From: Deltaproteobacteria bacterium | GTDB lineage: Bacteria > Myxococcota_A > UBA9160 > UBA6930 | NCBI GenBank assembly: GCA_029261795.1 | Contig: JAJDAP010000078.1 | Coordinates: forward strand, 1 to 50,325 | Length of the DNA stretch: 50,325 nt | Direction: 5' to 3' | Part shown: positions 1 to 6,986 of the stretch, piece by piece | How the letters are laid out: each line of letters begins with the position of its first letter | Position numbering within the stretch: the first letter of the stretch is position 1 | Made by a program: the position numbers and the translations under genes | The notes under the pieces: generated by a model | Database searches by the model: none | What the model was told of the DNA's origin: nothing | The model's input: the letters and a program-made list of their open reading frames with translations, nothing else

Positions 1-135
1 AACAAGGCGTATCTGCAGCTGACGAGCCACAGCTCGCCGTAATCGATCCATGGTACTGTTTGGCACCACGCTTGGGTGCTTCAATCGCGGCTCAGGAGGC
101 CTGTGGCTCGCAGCTGAGCGCCATGTCCGTTAGGC
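1..135 (+). repeat. attC site 1 (left end cut by window)
   Basis: The site starts with AACAAGGCG and ends in the R' box GTTAGGC at 129-135. CTGCAGCTGA and GCAGCTGAGCGCCATGTC form the two arms. The R' box overlaps the stop codon of the downstream minus-strand antitoxin (130-132). A TGGTACTGT motif lies at 51-59. Confidence 0.88.
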
Positions 136-465
136 CGCTTCCTTCGATCCGGTGCGCTTGGCAATGACCTTGGCCACCTGAGTACGGCTGGCTCCGAGTG
201 AGAGAAGAGTTCGGACAAGAAGGTCGATCGAGACTTCAGGATCCGCTGCTTCAATCTTGGCCACCCGCGATTGACTCGACCCGATTCGCTTGGCCAGCTG
301 GGCTTGCGTTAGTTTCCGTGCTCGACGTCGGCGCCGCACGCTGTCTGCAAGCGCGAGCTTCATCTCTACGAGCGCCGCTTCCTCTTTCGAGAGCTCCAGG
401 AAATCCGTGGCTCCGCCTACCTTCCAGCCGGCGCGTTCGAGCCGCTTCTGTTTGGCCTTTTTCAT
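130..465 (-). CDS. Xre-family antitoxin of a HigB-type toxin-antitoxin cassette
   Basis: This 111-residue protein carries a Cro/C1-type helix-turn-helix in its middle (KLTQAQLAKRIGSSQSRVAK), the usual DNA-binding part of HigA-like antitoxins that bind the toxin and repress their own promoter. The start at 465 is chosen because GAAGGGAGA lies just upstream and the ATG overlaps the toxin stop by four bases (ATGA), implying translational coupling. The stop codon lies inside the R' box of attC 1, so the gene fills its cassette to the edge. It is transcribed against the array, as is common for toxin-antitoxin cassettes in chromosomal integrons. Confidence 0.9.
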   Translation of the reverse strand: MKKAKQKRLERAGWKVGGATDFLELSKEEAALVEMKLALADSVRRRRRARKLTQAQLAKRIGSSQSRVAKIEAADPEVSIDLLVRTLLSLGASRTQVAKVIAKRTGSKEAA

Positions 466-821
466 CGCGAGTCTCCCTTCACTATTTCGTCGTACTGCTT
501 CAGTCTCTTCTTGCAGGCCGCGATCACCTTTGCCGAAGTCTTCTGGCTCTTCTTCGCGAAAACCTCGGCGATTACGATCGCATCTGAGTCCACTCGGAGC
601 ATGATTCGCCAGCTCTTCGTCTTGTCCGGCACACGCACTTCCAAGCACCGCCTTCCAACGCTCGGCATTGCTCTCGCATGGGGCATTCCAAAGGTTTCGC
701 CTCGCTGCAAGCGCCTTAGGAGTACCCCGGTCTCAACGCGAGCACCCGCCGAGAAGGGAGGTGTCCTGATCTCGCCTGCTAGCCACACCAAAGGCTTGTC
801 GTCCGGCACGGCTGCGAGCAT
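462..821 (-). CDS. HigB/RelE-like toxin (phage Gp49-like family)
   Basis: The 119-residue protein matches the Gp49-like/HigB toxin family: KPLVWLAGEIRTPPFS near the N-terminus, a PHARAMP turn, a core strand WRIMLRVDSDAIVIAEVF and a basic C-terminal helix KKRLKQYDEI. Members of this RelE-fold family typically cleave mRNA on the ribosome. The toxin precedes its antitoxin, the order typical of higBA, and the two overlap by four bases. A convincing Shine-Dalgarno is not seen before 821. AT-rich sequence around 820-840 may hold the promoter of this inverted, self-contained cassette. Confidence 0.9.
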   Translation of the reverse strand: MLAAVPDDKPLVWLAGEIRTPPFSAGARVETGVLLRRLQRGETFGMPHARAMPSVGRRCLEVRVPDKTKSWRIMLRVDSDAIVIAEVFAKKSQKTSAKVIAACKKRLKQYDEIVKGDSR

Positions 822-884
822 ATATCAAACTCGACATATTCGCTACAAGCGATCCGTGGAGTTGCTCACCTGCAACAAGAGCGC

Positions 885-1015
885 GGCCTTACAAGCCACT
901 GCCGCCGACAGGCTACAGCGAGCGGTTTCCGGGGCGTGGTATCATCCGGCGGTCTTGCTGTTCAGCGGCTTGGGCGGTGTGCTCCACCTGCAGCTGAGCG
1001 GCATATCCGTTAGGC
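885..1015 (+). repeat. attC site 2
   Basis: The R'' box is degenerate (GCCTTAC followed by AAGCC) and the R' box is GTTAGGC at 1009-1015, preceded by CTGCAGCTGAGCGGCATATCC. TGGTATCAT at 937-945 is a near-ideal extended -10 sequence, 78 bases before the next start codon. Confidence 0.88.
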
Positions 1016-1022
1016 AGCGGTC

Positions 1023-1502
1023 GTGACAATCCAAGATCTCGGAAGCGCCGGCGAGTTCGTGGCCGCGATCGCAACTGTCGCAACGCTCATCTATTTGGCG
1101 ATTCAGCTGCGCGGCAGCAACCGCCTCGCGAAGGCCAGTGCATCTCGAGCCCCGAACAGCGACCTAAACGCGATCAATGCCGCCTTCGGCACGGATCCAG
1201 CCTTTCGCGACCCCATGAGGAAGATCCTGAACGGAGCGTCGCGAACCGAGTTGGAGCCGGACCAACGCACCGTTCTCGACTTCTACCTGGTATCCATCAC
1301 CAACATCCAGGAGCAGTTGTTCCGCGAGATCCGAGCCGGAATCCTGGAGTCGGATGCGCTCGACTTCGGAGGCGCTGGCTTGTTCCTCCTCCCGTACTAC
1401 CGAACGAGTTGGCCGCTCTACCGAGGCTATCTGAGCTCCTCCTTCGTACCTGATTTCGAATCCAAGTACGATCTCGACCCGTCGATTGAGGCAGAGTGGT
1501 AG
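1023..1502 (+). CDS. Family A cassette membrane protein, copy 1
   Basis: I do not recognise a named family. The 159-residue product has one predicted membrane helix at residues 11-29 (EFVAAIATVATLIYLAIQL), followed by a soluble, mostly helical region with LEPDQRTVLDFYLVSITNIQEQLF and a C-terminal aromatic stretch ending FVPDFESKY. The same plan (helix, QIRQ-like basic end, E..R..DF segment, F.P.F near the end) returns in three other cassettes of this array. The GTG at 1023 puts the helix at the same distance from the N-terminus as in copy 3. A clear Shine-Dalgarno is missing. Probable topology is N-terminal anchor with the soluble part cytoplasmic. Function is unknown. Confidence 0.82.
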   Translation: MTIQDLGSAGEFVAAIATVATLIYLAIQLRGSNRLAKASASRAPNSDLNAINAAFGTDPAFRDPMRKILNGASRTELEPDQRTVLDFYLVSITNIQEQLFREIRAGILESDALDFGGAGLFLLPYYRTSWPLYRGYLSSSFVPDFESKYDLDPSIEAEW

Positions 1503-1509
1503 GGCCGCT

Positions 1510-1636
1510 GCCTAACAAGGCAGCTGACTGCCTGGGCCTTTAGCGAAATGTGGCGTGGTAGGCTTACGACCAACCAGGCGGTTAGGTGGCTCCGGCGGCT
1601 TACGCCGGCAGCAGCTGAGCGCCATATCCGTTATGC
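1510..1636 (+). repeat. attC site 3
   Basis: Complete site with R'' GCCTAAC at 1510-1516 and R' GTTATGC at 1630-1636. TGGTAGGCT lies at 1556-1564. The R' box itself contains an in-frame ATG (1633) for the next gene. It belongs to the subtype with CTGCCTGGGCCTTTAGC in the left arm, also seen in sites 8, 9 and 13. Confidence 0.93.
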
Positions 1637-1653
1637 GGCAGCTGGTGCTAGAC

Positions 1654-2133
1654 ATGATCGATACCAAGTCGGATCTCGAAGAACTGTGCAATCGCGCGCT
1701 TGATTCCGCACCCGAGAGCGTGTCTCCAGATCTAAGGAATGATTCAAGTCTTGGGGTACCAGCTTGGTACGATTTCGAGAGTGCCGCGTGGGCAGCCGGT
1801 GAACAGGTTCGCCAGGCCTTCTCTCAACACCGAACCTGGAAGAAGGACGCCGCGCTTCGCGATCGCGTCCTCGAAGTGGCCGTCCATCGCCAGCTCCGCC
1901 GGGGGCGTCAAGCCTGGATCATGGCTCTTGGTTTCGTGGACGCTCGTGATCTCGCGCCGGCGCTCGCCCCTCACCTCTCCGACCCGGATGTCGAAGGCCA
2001 AGTGGTCGACACGCTCACAAAGATGAGGGCCGGTGGCTTCTCGCAGCAGGTATGGCCGCTCACGAGCCACAAACAGGCCTGGATCCGAAAGCTGGCCCGC
2101 CGATATCTCAAACGATACGCCGCTACCGCATAA
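1654..2133 (+). CDS. HEAT-like alpha-helical cassette protein
   Basis: The 159-residue product is predicted to be all helical. It includes segments that look like degenerate HEAT or armadillo repeats: QAWIMALGFVDARDLAPALAPHL, DPDVEGQVVDTLTKMRAGGF and KQAWIRKLARRYLKRY. Such short repeat proteins usually bind other proteins, but no partner can be named. ATG 1654 has a weak GGTG upstream. ATG 1633, which lies inside the attC R' box, is an in-frame alternative adding seven residues. The stop codon TAA is part of the R'' box of the following attC, so gene and recombination site overlap. Confidence 0.78.
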   Translation: MIDTKSDLEELCNRALDSAPESVSPDLRNDSSLGVPAWYDFESAAWAAGEQVRQAFSQHRTWKKDAALRDRVLEVAVHRQLRRGRQAWIMALGFVDARDLAPALAPHLSDPDVEGQVVDTLTKMRAGGFSQQVWPLTSHKQAWIRKLARRYLKRYAATA

Positions 2134-2258
2134 CAAGCCGTTGCAGCGGACGTGCTTATGCTGCGCCGGTTCCGGGGCGTGGTAGAATCGCGTTGTCCCA
2201 GGCGTCCAGGGGCGCTGTGCCAGATTGCCGCACGCCGCTGAACGCCGATCCGTTGGAC
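2128..2258 (+). repeat. attC site 4
   Basis: R'' is GCATAAC (2128-2134), whose TAA is the stop of the preceding gene. R' is GTTGGAC (2252-2258). The right arm is CGCTGAACGCCGATCC, a variant of the usual CAGCTGAGCGGCAT. TGGTAGAAT lies at 2180-2188. Confidence 0.85.
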
Positions 2259-2713
2259 GGCGCATGCGACCATGAGGTACGCCGAGGGTGAGCTCTGCAC
2301 CCAACACTTATCGAGGCTCAGCCGCCGGGTCCTTCCGAGGCGTAACGCTTCGACCGGTCGGCGGTGCGAGCAGGCATGCCCGCTGGCGTCCTAGAAACAC
2401 ATTCGTTCCCTCATACCGTCCCACTCAACAGAGAGGTGCAGGCTGACGAGCAGCGGAACTCGTCGCCCGTTCGTGTCGGGCTCAGGGGAGGGGCAGAGAT
2501 CCGGAAGAGCCGGGTGAGGCTCTCGCGAATGGGTGGGAGCGAGAGAGGGTGTCCAGTCAAGCGCTGTTCGTTGCCAGGCGTTCGTACCCATGACGCCACA
2601 GACATCTTCGTCGCAAGCGACGAGATCGATCCTGTGATCTTGGTTCGGCATCTCGTTCGGGCTCCACCTTGTAGGGCTCGAGTTAGGCGACGGGCTCACC
2701 CTCTCTCCTCCGC
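2259..2713. other. Non-coding stretch beside an IS110-type remnant
   Basis: No credible gene is seen in these 455 bases; open frames on both strands lack family resemblance and ribosome sites. It lies directly downstream of the decayed transposase and stretches to attC 4. A lone GTTAGGC at 2682-2688 resembles an attC R' box but has no matching partner. In IS1111-subgroup elements the guide (bridge) RNA is encoded on this side of the transposase, so remnant RNA sequence could lie here. That is inference only. Confidence 0.4.
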
Positions 2714-2945
2714 TTACATCCTCAGGAAGCGAGCGAGATCGAAGGCCCGCTTGCGCTTGAGCATGAAGTAGACCGCCCGTCCGATGCGGTGGGCCAGGAT
2801 CGAAAGGGCCTTGCCCTTGCCGTGCCTGCGCTCGAGCTTGGCCAGGCGCTTCTGACCCTCGGGGCACTTGGCGAGGAACAGGACGGCAGCCTCCGAGAAG
2901 GCCCACTTGAGATGGGCGTTGTTTGTGGGCGACGGCTGTTAGGGC
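2714..2945 (-). pseudogene. IS110-family transposase, C-terminal fragment
   Basis: Read on the minus strand, this piece encodes PTNNAHLKWAFSEAAVLF, then GQKRLAKLERRHGKGKALS and a tail FMLKRKRAFDLARFLRM followed by a stop at 2714. That is the typical C-terminal end of IS110/IS116-type transposases. The N-terminal DEDD (RuvC-like) domain is absent. The frame differs from the transposase piece immediately upstream, so this is a broken gene and not an active element. Confidence 0.75.
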
Positions 2946-3245
2946 GAGCTTCTTCGGTCTTCCCTGGGCGCGCAGCCGTTCGTAGAAGGTCTTGAGAAGG
3001 GGTTCAATCGCGCGGCGCTCATGGCGCCGAGGTAGAGCGCGCAACGCACGGAAGCGCGGTCGCCCCGGATCTGCCGTTTGCCGCGGAACTGGCCGCTGTC
3101 GCGATTGAACGGGGCGAGCCCGACGAGGGCCGAGATCTGCTTGCCGCTCAGTTGGCCGAGCTCCGGTAGATCGACGGCCAGTGTTCGTGTGATGCCGGGT
3201 CCGATGCTAGGTGTCGTCTGGAGTCGCTTCGCTGTTTTGCGTTGT
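2930..3245 (-). pseudogene. IS110-family transposase, Transposase_20 fragment with frameshift
   Basis: Minus-strand translation gives IGPGITRTLAVDLPELGQL, then LVGLAPFNRDSGQFRGKRQI and ASVRCALYLGAMSAAR, the conserved helix-hairpin-helix/Ser-containing domain of IS110 transposases. The frame shifts near 3005-3010, consistent with loss of one base, and continues as EPLLKTFYERLRAQGRPKK. It then meets a second transposase-like piece in another frame. The open frame stops just upstream, next to attC 5, so the catalytic N-terminal half has been lost. Confidence 0.78.
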
Positions 3246-3272
3246 TCGGGGTCGCCTCGAGCGTCTGGTCAA

Positions 3273-3409
3273 CCGCAACATAGAAGGCGCTGCAGCTGAC
3301 TCCTTCCAACGGTGGGGGTCCCGGTTCGTGTTAGGCTTGCAGGGAACCAGGCGGTCACGAAGCTGGGGCGCCGCGCTCCAGCAGCAGCTGAGCGCGATAT
3401 CCGTTCGGC
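3273..3409 (+). repeat. attC site 5
   Basis: The left end is eroded (CCGCAAC then ATAG before AAGGCGCTGCAGCTGAC). The right arm CAGCAGCTGAGCGCGATATCC and R' GTTCGGC (3403-3409) are intact. TGTTAGGCT lies at 3329-3337. The transposase remnant abuts the eroded end. Confidence 0.8.
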
Positions 3410-3433
3410 GGCGAGATGCGTCGACCCAATCGG

Positions 3434-3937
3434 TCACTTTTCGATCTCAGCTCGGAGCCGCTCGTAGTAGTTCGGGGCGTCGATTGTGAGGAGTTCGTCC
3501 ATGCGATCGCGGAATCTCGGGGCGTCTGCAGCGACGGCGTCTCTGTTGAGGGCCCACCAGGCCCGGCCCACGCGATTCGAGAAGAGTTGGGCGATCCCAC
3601 TGGCCTGGGTCTCCTCAGAGTAGAGATTCAGCCCTGCATCGTTCGCGTATGCGACACGCTTTGCGTGAAAAGTGAGCCCCGTAAAGTAGCGATCCGCCGC
3701 CACAAGGTCCTCGTCACTAAGAGGTTCTGAGTCGATCCATATCCGTGCGAGAACGGCCTGCGGATTCTCCCCCAACAGACCGAATTCGAGCTGAGAGTTC
3801 ATGATCCAAGCGTCATGGCCCATCTGTACACGAGCGAGATCCGAACTCTGCTTGATCTGAACTGCGACGAGCACGAGTCCAAGAATCACGCCGAAATTTC
3901 CAAGCACCTGTAGCCACGCGGCCAGCTTGGCAGCCAT
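3434..3937 (-). CDS. Family A cassette membrane protein, copy 2 (inverted)
   Basis: The 167-residue product has a predicted membrane helix at residues 11-28 (VLGNFGVILGLVLVAVQI) ending in a KQSS segment, then a helical soluble part containing LSDEDLVAADRYFTGLTF and a C-terminal RVGRAWWALNRD / APRFRDRMDELL region. The layout matches copies 1, 3 and 4. Its ATG at 3937 follows a strong ribosome site (GGGAGGTGACC). It is transcribed against the array and so needs its own promoter, probably within 3938-4000. No function is known to me. Confidence 0.85.
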   Translation of the reverse strand: MAAKLAAWLQVLGNFGVILGLVLVAVQIKQSSDLARVQMGHDAWIMNSQLEFGLLGENPQAVLARIWIDSEPLSDEDLVAADRYFTGLTFHAKRVAYANDAGLNLYSEETQASGIAQLFSNRVGRAWWALNRDAVAADAPRFRDRMDELLTIDAPNYYERLRAEIEK

Positions 3938-4002
3938 GGTCACCTCCCTTTCGCCGCGATCAAACCCGACCACGCGCTCAAAACTGTCGCATGCGGCTCG
4001 CC

Positions 4003-4131
4003 GCCCAACAAGGCACTTCAGCTGGCAGGCTAGGCGGAGCGGTTGCTGGCCGTGGTAACCTGCAAAGGAACGGGCGATCAGGAACCAGGCAGCAGTGCGC
4101 CGCCTGCAGCTGAGCGCCATGTCCGTTGGGC
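4003..4131 (+). repeat. attC site 6
   Basis: R'' is GCCCAAC (4003-4009) and R' is GTTGGGC (4125-4131). The arms are AAGGCACTTCAGCTGGCAGG and GCCTGCAGCTGAGCGCCATG. TGGTAACCT lies at 4053-4061. It shares its centre (GGTTGCTGGCCGTGGTA) with sites 10 and 15. Confidence 0.92.
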
Positions 4132-4249
4132 GGCTTAGGTTTCTTCTCCTCCTTGAGCCGGGTCGGTCAGCCCCCGTTCTCGGAGGTCCGCGTGGCTACG
4201 CCCGGGCAGCGTGGGAGCCCTGCCGGGCAGGCAGGAGAGGTCGCGCGCG
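4132..4249 (+). other. ORF-less cassette body
   Basis: About 118 bases separate the R' of attC 6 from the R'' of attC 7. Frames crossing it run on through the attC and have no ribosome site, so I see no gene. With its attC it forms a cassette of about 250 bases. Such gene-free cassettes are known from chromosomal integrons, where some give small RNAs or act as promoters. Nothing specific supports either here. Confidence 0.65.
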
Positions 4250-4382
4250 GCCTAACAAGCCCGTATCTGCAGCAAACTGGCTACTCGGTTCGGTTCCCGG
4301 GGCGTGGTATCGTACGGGAGTCTTGCCGTTCAGAGGCTTGGCGGGAGTGCCCCGCCAGCAGCTGAGCGGCCATCCGTTAGAC
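4250..4382 (+). repeat. attC site 7
   Basis: R'' is GCCTAAC (4250-4256) and R' is GTTAGAC (4376-4382), with GCCAGCAGCTGAGCGGCCATCC before it. TGGTATCGT lies at 4305-4313, 95 bases before the next start codon. Confidence 0.92.
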
Positions 4383-4407
4383 AGCACGACGACCGCAGGA
4401 GGCCGAC

Positions 4408-4932
4408 ATGGACGAAGCTGTTATCCAGTCTACGGCTGGGTCTCCCCAAGCACCGGGCATGAAGCGCTCCGACCTTGAGCGCTTTCTCGCCCAACGCCGA
4501 GTCGCCGTGTTGAGCTGGGCGACACCATTGGGCGAGGTCGTGGCCACACCCATCTGGTTTACATATCGAGACGGTGCGTTCCTCTTGCACACCAACCATC
4601 CATCGCCAAAGACGCGGGCTATCCTCAAGAATCCTCGCGTCGCCCTCGTTGTTCAGGACGAAGCGCCGCCATATCGCTATGTGAGCGTGCGTGGTGAGGC
4701 GCGTCTTCGACTGCAGCCAGAAGAGGCGCTTCGGTTGTACGAAGAACAGGCGCATGCCTACTTCGGCAGGCTTGCGGCCGGGATCTACCTCCGCCGATCA
4801 CTGTCCGACTACGGGGGCCAGCACGTCATTATCGAGGTCACACCCACGAAGATCACCGCGATGAACGGCAACGCCGCTGTGAGTCCCCTTCAGCGGTTCG
4901 CACTGCGGGCGGCGCGGAAGCTTGGTCTCTGA
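4408..4932 (+). CDS. FMN/F420 split-barrel protein (pyridoxamine-phosphate-oxidase-like)
   Basis: The 174-residue protein fits the PPOX-class split-barrel fold: RFLAQRRVAVLSWATPLGEV, then PIWFTYRDGAFLLHT, KTRAILKNPRVALVVQDE and YRYVSVRGEARL. These correspond to the strands that bind FMN or F420 in small flavin reductases of the F420-dependent type. The substrate cannot be predicted. Start 4408 has AGGAGG eight bases upstream. The nearby genome carries luciferase-like oxidoreductases that could use F420, but this gene arrived in a cassette and its cofactor is unproven. Confidence 0.85.
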   Translation: MDEAVIQSTAGSPQAPGMKRSDLERFLAQRRVAVLSWATPLGEVVATPIWFTYRDGAFLLHTNHPSPKTRAILKNPRVALVVQDEAPPYRYVSVRGEARLRLQPEEALRLYEEQAHAYFGRLAAGIYLRRSLSDYGGQHVIIEVTPTKITAMNGNAAVSPLQRFALRAARKLGL

Positions 4933-4970
4933 ACCGACGGCGAACACAAGTCGTGGACGTTGGGCGAGCT

Positions 4971-5100
4971 GCCTAACAAGCTGCAGCCGGCTGCCTGGGC
5001 CTTTAGCCAATCGTGACGTGGTAGACTCTCGATCATTCCAGCCGGTCAGCTGGCTCCGGCTATGTGCGCCGGCAGCAGCTGAGCGGCATATACGGTGGAG
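4971..5100 (+). repeat. attC site 8 (degenerate R')
   Basis: R'' is GCCTAAC (4971-4977). The expected R' reads GGTGGAG (5094-5100) in place of GTTRRRY, so recombination at this edge is probably weakened. The same bases now form a good Shine-Dalgarno for the next gene. TGGTAGACT lies at 5019-5027. Confidence 0.85.
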
Positions 5101-5109
5101 TATCCCGGT

Positions 5110-5577
5110 ATGCTGGACTCGCTCGCAGAGGCTTCCGTCACGCTCGCTGGGTTCGCGGCGGTCTTCCGAGCGTTCGCGGGCGACACAGATCCGGACGGCC
5201 ACAGTAGGGTGCGCCTCAATGCGGTTATCGAGGGTGGCCTCGCCCTCGCGTTCGTTTCCTATTTGCCGATCGCGGTCGCGGACATCTCCATTCCAGAAGG
5301 CGTTGCATTGCGGGTCAGCAGCGCCCTCCTCGCGATGTTCGTGGTTCTTCGCTCGATTGTCCCCGGCATCGCGATTCTCAAAGCTGGTTGGCCTCCGCCC
5401 GCGCTCTTCCCTCTCGCCTCGGCCCTCTCTGTCCTCGGCCTTGCCTTCCTCGCTTCCGGAGCCTTCGGGGTGTCGACCATCAGTAGCTTCGCGGCTCACC
5501 AAGCTGGCGTCGTCTCCGTGTTCGGCGCGCTCGCCGCTACCTTCGTGGCGCAGTTTCGGGTGGAACGTGGTGGCTAG
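5110..5577 (+). CDS. Family B cassette membrane protein, copy 1
   Basis: The 155-residue product is predicted to cross the membrane about four times. It starts with MLDSLAEASVTLAGFAAVF, has a loop RVRLNAVIEGGLALAFVSYLP, then RVSSALLAMFVVLRSIV and two further hydrophobic segments. The opening AE(A/V/L)xVxxAGF and the R-L-x(n)-E-x-x-L loop recur in two later cassettes. ATG 5110 is preceded by GGTGGAG at nine bases; GTG 5095 is an in-frame alternative. I cannot assign a function or a named family. Confidence 0.8.
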   Translation: MLDSLAEASVTLAGFAAVFRAFAGDTDPDGHSRVRLNAVIEGGLALAFVSYLPIAVADISIPEGVALRVSSALLAMFVVLRSIVPGIAILKAGWPPPALFPLASALSVLGLAFLASGAFGVSTISSFAAHQAGVVSVFGALAATFVAQFRVERGG

Positions 5578-5587
5578 TGCGATCGCC

Positions 5588-5719
5588 GTCTAGGAAGGCG
5601 TTGCAGCCGACTGCCTAGGCCGTTAGCCAAACGTGGCGTGGTAGGCTTGCAACGAACCAGGTGGTCAGGTGGCTCCGGCGGTGTGCGCCGACAACAGCTG
5701 AGCGGCATATTCGTTAGGT
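5588..5719 (+). repeat. attC site 9 (degenerate R'')
   Basis: The left box is GTCTAGG in place of RYYYAAC. R' is GTTAGGT (5713-5719), after ACAGCTGAGCGGCATATTC. TGGTAGGCT lies at 5639-5647. The centre is nearly identical to sites 3 and 13. Confidence 0.85.
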
Positions 5720-5738
5720 GGCGGGGAGTATTCAGACT

Positions 5739-6374
5739 ATGGCTTTAGGCCCCATTATCGTGATCCTAGTCGCATGCCTGGTCGCGGAGGAGGCAAGCTC
5801 AGCCACCATCGTCGCCACAGCGAGCGGTAGTCCAAGCCCGCCGACTTCCGCCAACCCGTTCGCGAATGGAGACTTCTTCATCGCTGGTCCTGCAGGCCTC
5901 GGCGACTTCGGCGACGGGGTCGACGAGAACACGACCTGGTCGTTTGACTTCTCCACGGATCCGCAATGGGCGACGTTCCCGGCCGGTGGCGTTCTGTCCT
6001 TTGCGGCATTCAGCGTCACCCTGCATACCAAAGGAGGCGTTCAAACCGACGCCGTCAGCATTGTGGGCCTCGCAGGACTCTTCGACCCGTTTGACGAACT
6101 CTCTGCGGGGCTCACCGTCAACATCACATTCGATTTACTCGACTTCTACACACCCTCGAGCATCTTGCAGAAGCTTGTAGCGTCGCCCGATGGCGTTCTG
6201 TCCATGTTCTACGCCGACGATGCAATCGTCTCCTTTGCCCGACTCGAGCTTACGGCTGTACCTGAGCCGTCTTCGTTCGCCCTCTTGACATTCGGTCTGC
6301 TGGGCATGGCGGCCGTAGCACGTCGAACGGCTGTACAGGGCAACGCCCGCCACCTTGCAGGGCGCTGCAGCTGA
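5739..6374 (+). CDS. PEP-CTERM sorting-domain secreted protein
   Basis: The 211-residue protein has an N-terminal signal sequence (GPIIVILVACLVAEEASSA) and a beta-rich middle. Its C-terminal PEP-CTERM signal, from about residue 174, consists of VPEPSS, a hydrophobic helix FALLTFGLLGMAAVA and RR. In bacteria with exosortase this signal leads to cleavage and surface or matrix delivery. No exosortase is in this window. About 15 extra residues follow the RR because the frame runs into attC 10 and stops inside it, which is unusual for this domain. ATG 5739 was preferred over GTG 5718 because a GGGGAG lies upstream and it directly precedes the signal peptide. Confidence 0.87.
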   Translation: MALGPIIVILVACLVAEEASSATIVATASGSPSPPTSANPFANGDFFIAGPAGLGDFGDGVDENTTWSFDFSTDPQWATFPAGGVLSFAAFSVTLHTKGGVQTDAVSIVGLAGLFDPFDELSAGLTVNITFDLLDFYTPSSILQKLVASPDGVLSMFYADDAIVSFARLELTAVPEPSSFALLTFGLLGMAAVARRTAVQGNARHLAGRCS

Positions 6375-6479
6375 CAGGCTAGGCGAAGCGGTTACTGGCC
6401 GTGGTAGCCTGGGGAGGTACCGCCGGTCAGGAATCAACTAGCATGCGCCGCCTGCAGCTGAGCGCCCTGTCGGTTGGAC
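6349..6479 (+). repeat. attC site 10 (R'' lost)
   Basis: The left box has decayed (GCCACC then TTGCAGGGCGCTGCAGCTGAC). The stop codon of the PEP-CTERM gene lies in the arm at 6372-6374. R' is GTTGGAC (6473-6479). TGGTAGCCT lies at 6402-6410. Confidence 0.8.
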
Positions 6480-6515
6480 GGCTACGTTGGCGCCCTGAAG
6501 CGAGAGGCCAGAGGT

Positions 6516-6986
6516 CTACTCAGTCTTTCGAGAGGCTGGGCGTCTATCATCTCCGGGAGGCCGCAGCATCTTCGTCACTTCGCCGACGTGTCGGGTCTCG
6601 TCGCTGATCATGCGGCGGGCGTACTCTTCGAGCATAACGGAGCCCCCTTCCACGACGGAAAGCAGGTCGCGGTACGCCGTGAGCCCCTCCTCCTCGTGCT
6701 TGAGCGACCCCTCCAGAATTGCGCTGATGTCATGCGTGTGCGTCTCTAGCAGGGGACCGATCCCCAGAGATGGATGGCCTTCAAGCTGGGTGATCAGCTC
6801 GCCAGCTTCCTGCGCATGGAGGAGGGACTCGTTCGCCTGGCTACGCAGCCATGACACGATCGGGATGCGGCCATAACCGTAAACCATGAACGAGTAGTGC
6901 GTGTACCGCACCACACCGGCAAGCTCCAACTCAAGGATCCGGTTCAGTACCTGAAGTACGGAAGCCTCGTCTAGCTTCTTGGTCAT
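6516..6986 (-). CDS. Bacterioferritin-like ferritin-family protein
   Basis: The 156-residue protein has the four-helix ferritin-like layout. Candidate iron ligands are Glu in ELELAGVVRYTHY, Glu and His in ANESLLHAQEAGE, Glu in LKHEEEGLTAYRDLL, and an ExxH motif in SDETRHVGEV. This suggests iron oxidation and storage or a related diiron function in the cytoplasm. Strong GGAGGAGAA precedes ATG 6986. It is inverted relative to the array, so its promoter should lie in 6987-7072. Nearly all of its cassette is coding. Confidence 0.85.
   Translation of the reverse strand: MTKKLDEASVLQVLNRILELELAGVVRYTHYSFMVYGYGRIPIVSWLRSQANESLLHAQEAGELITQLEGHPSLGIGPLLETHTHDISAILEGSLKHEEEGLTAYRDLLSVVEGGSVMLEEYARRMISDETRHVGEVTKMLRPPGDDRRPASRKTE

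Noticed and set aside
2682..2688. GTTAGGC resembling an attC R' box
   Set aside because: No partner R'' box or shared arm sequence lies upstream at a suitable distance, so it is probably chance or a fragment too small to call.
2930..2950. GTTAGGG at the junction of the two transposase pieces as an attC recombination point
   Set aside because: It does not fit GTTRRRY exactly and lacks attC arms; coincidence is simpler.
2364..3044. Open frames on both strands across the IS110-type remnant
   Set aside because: Only short pieces match transposase and they lie in different frames; the remaining sequence has no ribosome site or family resemblance.
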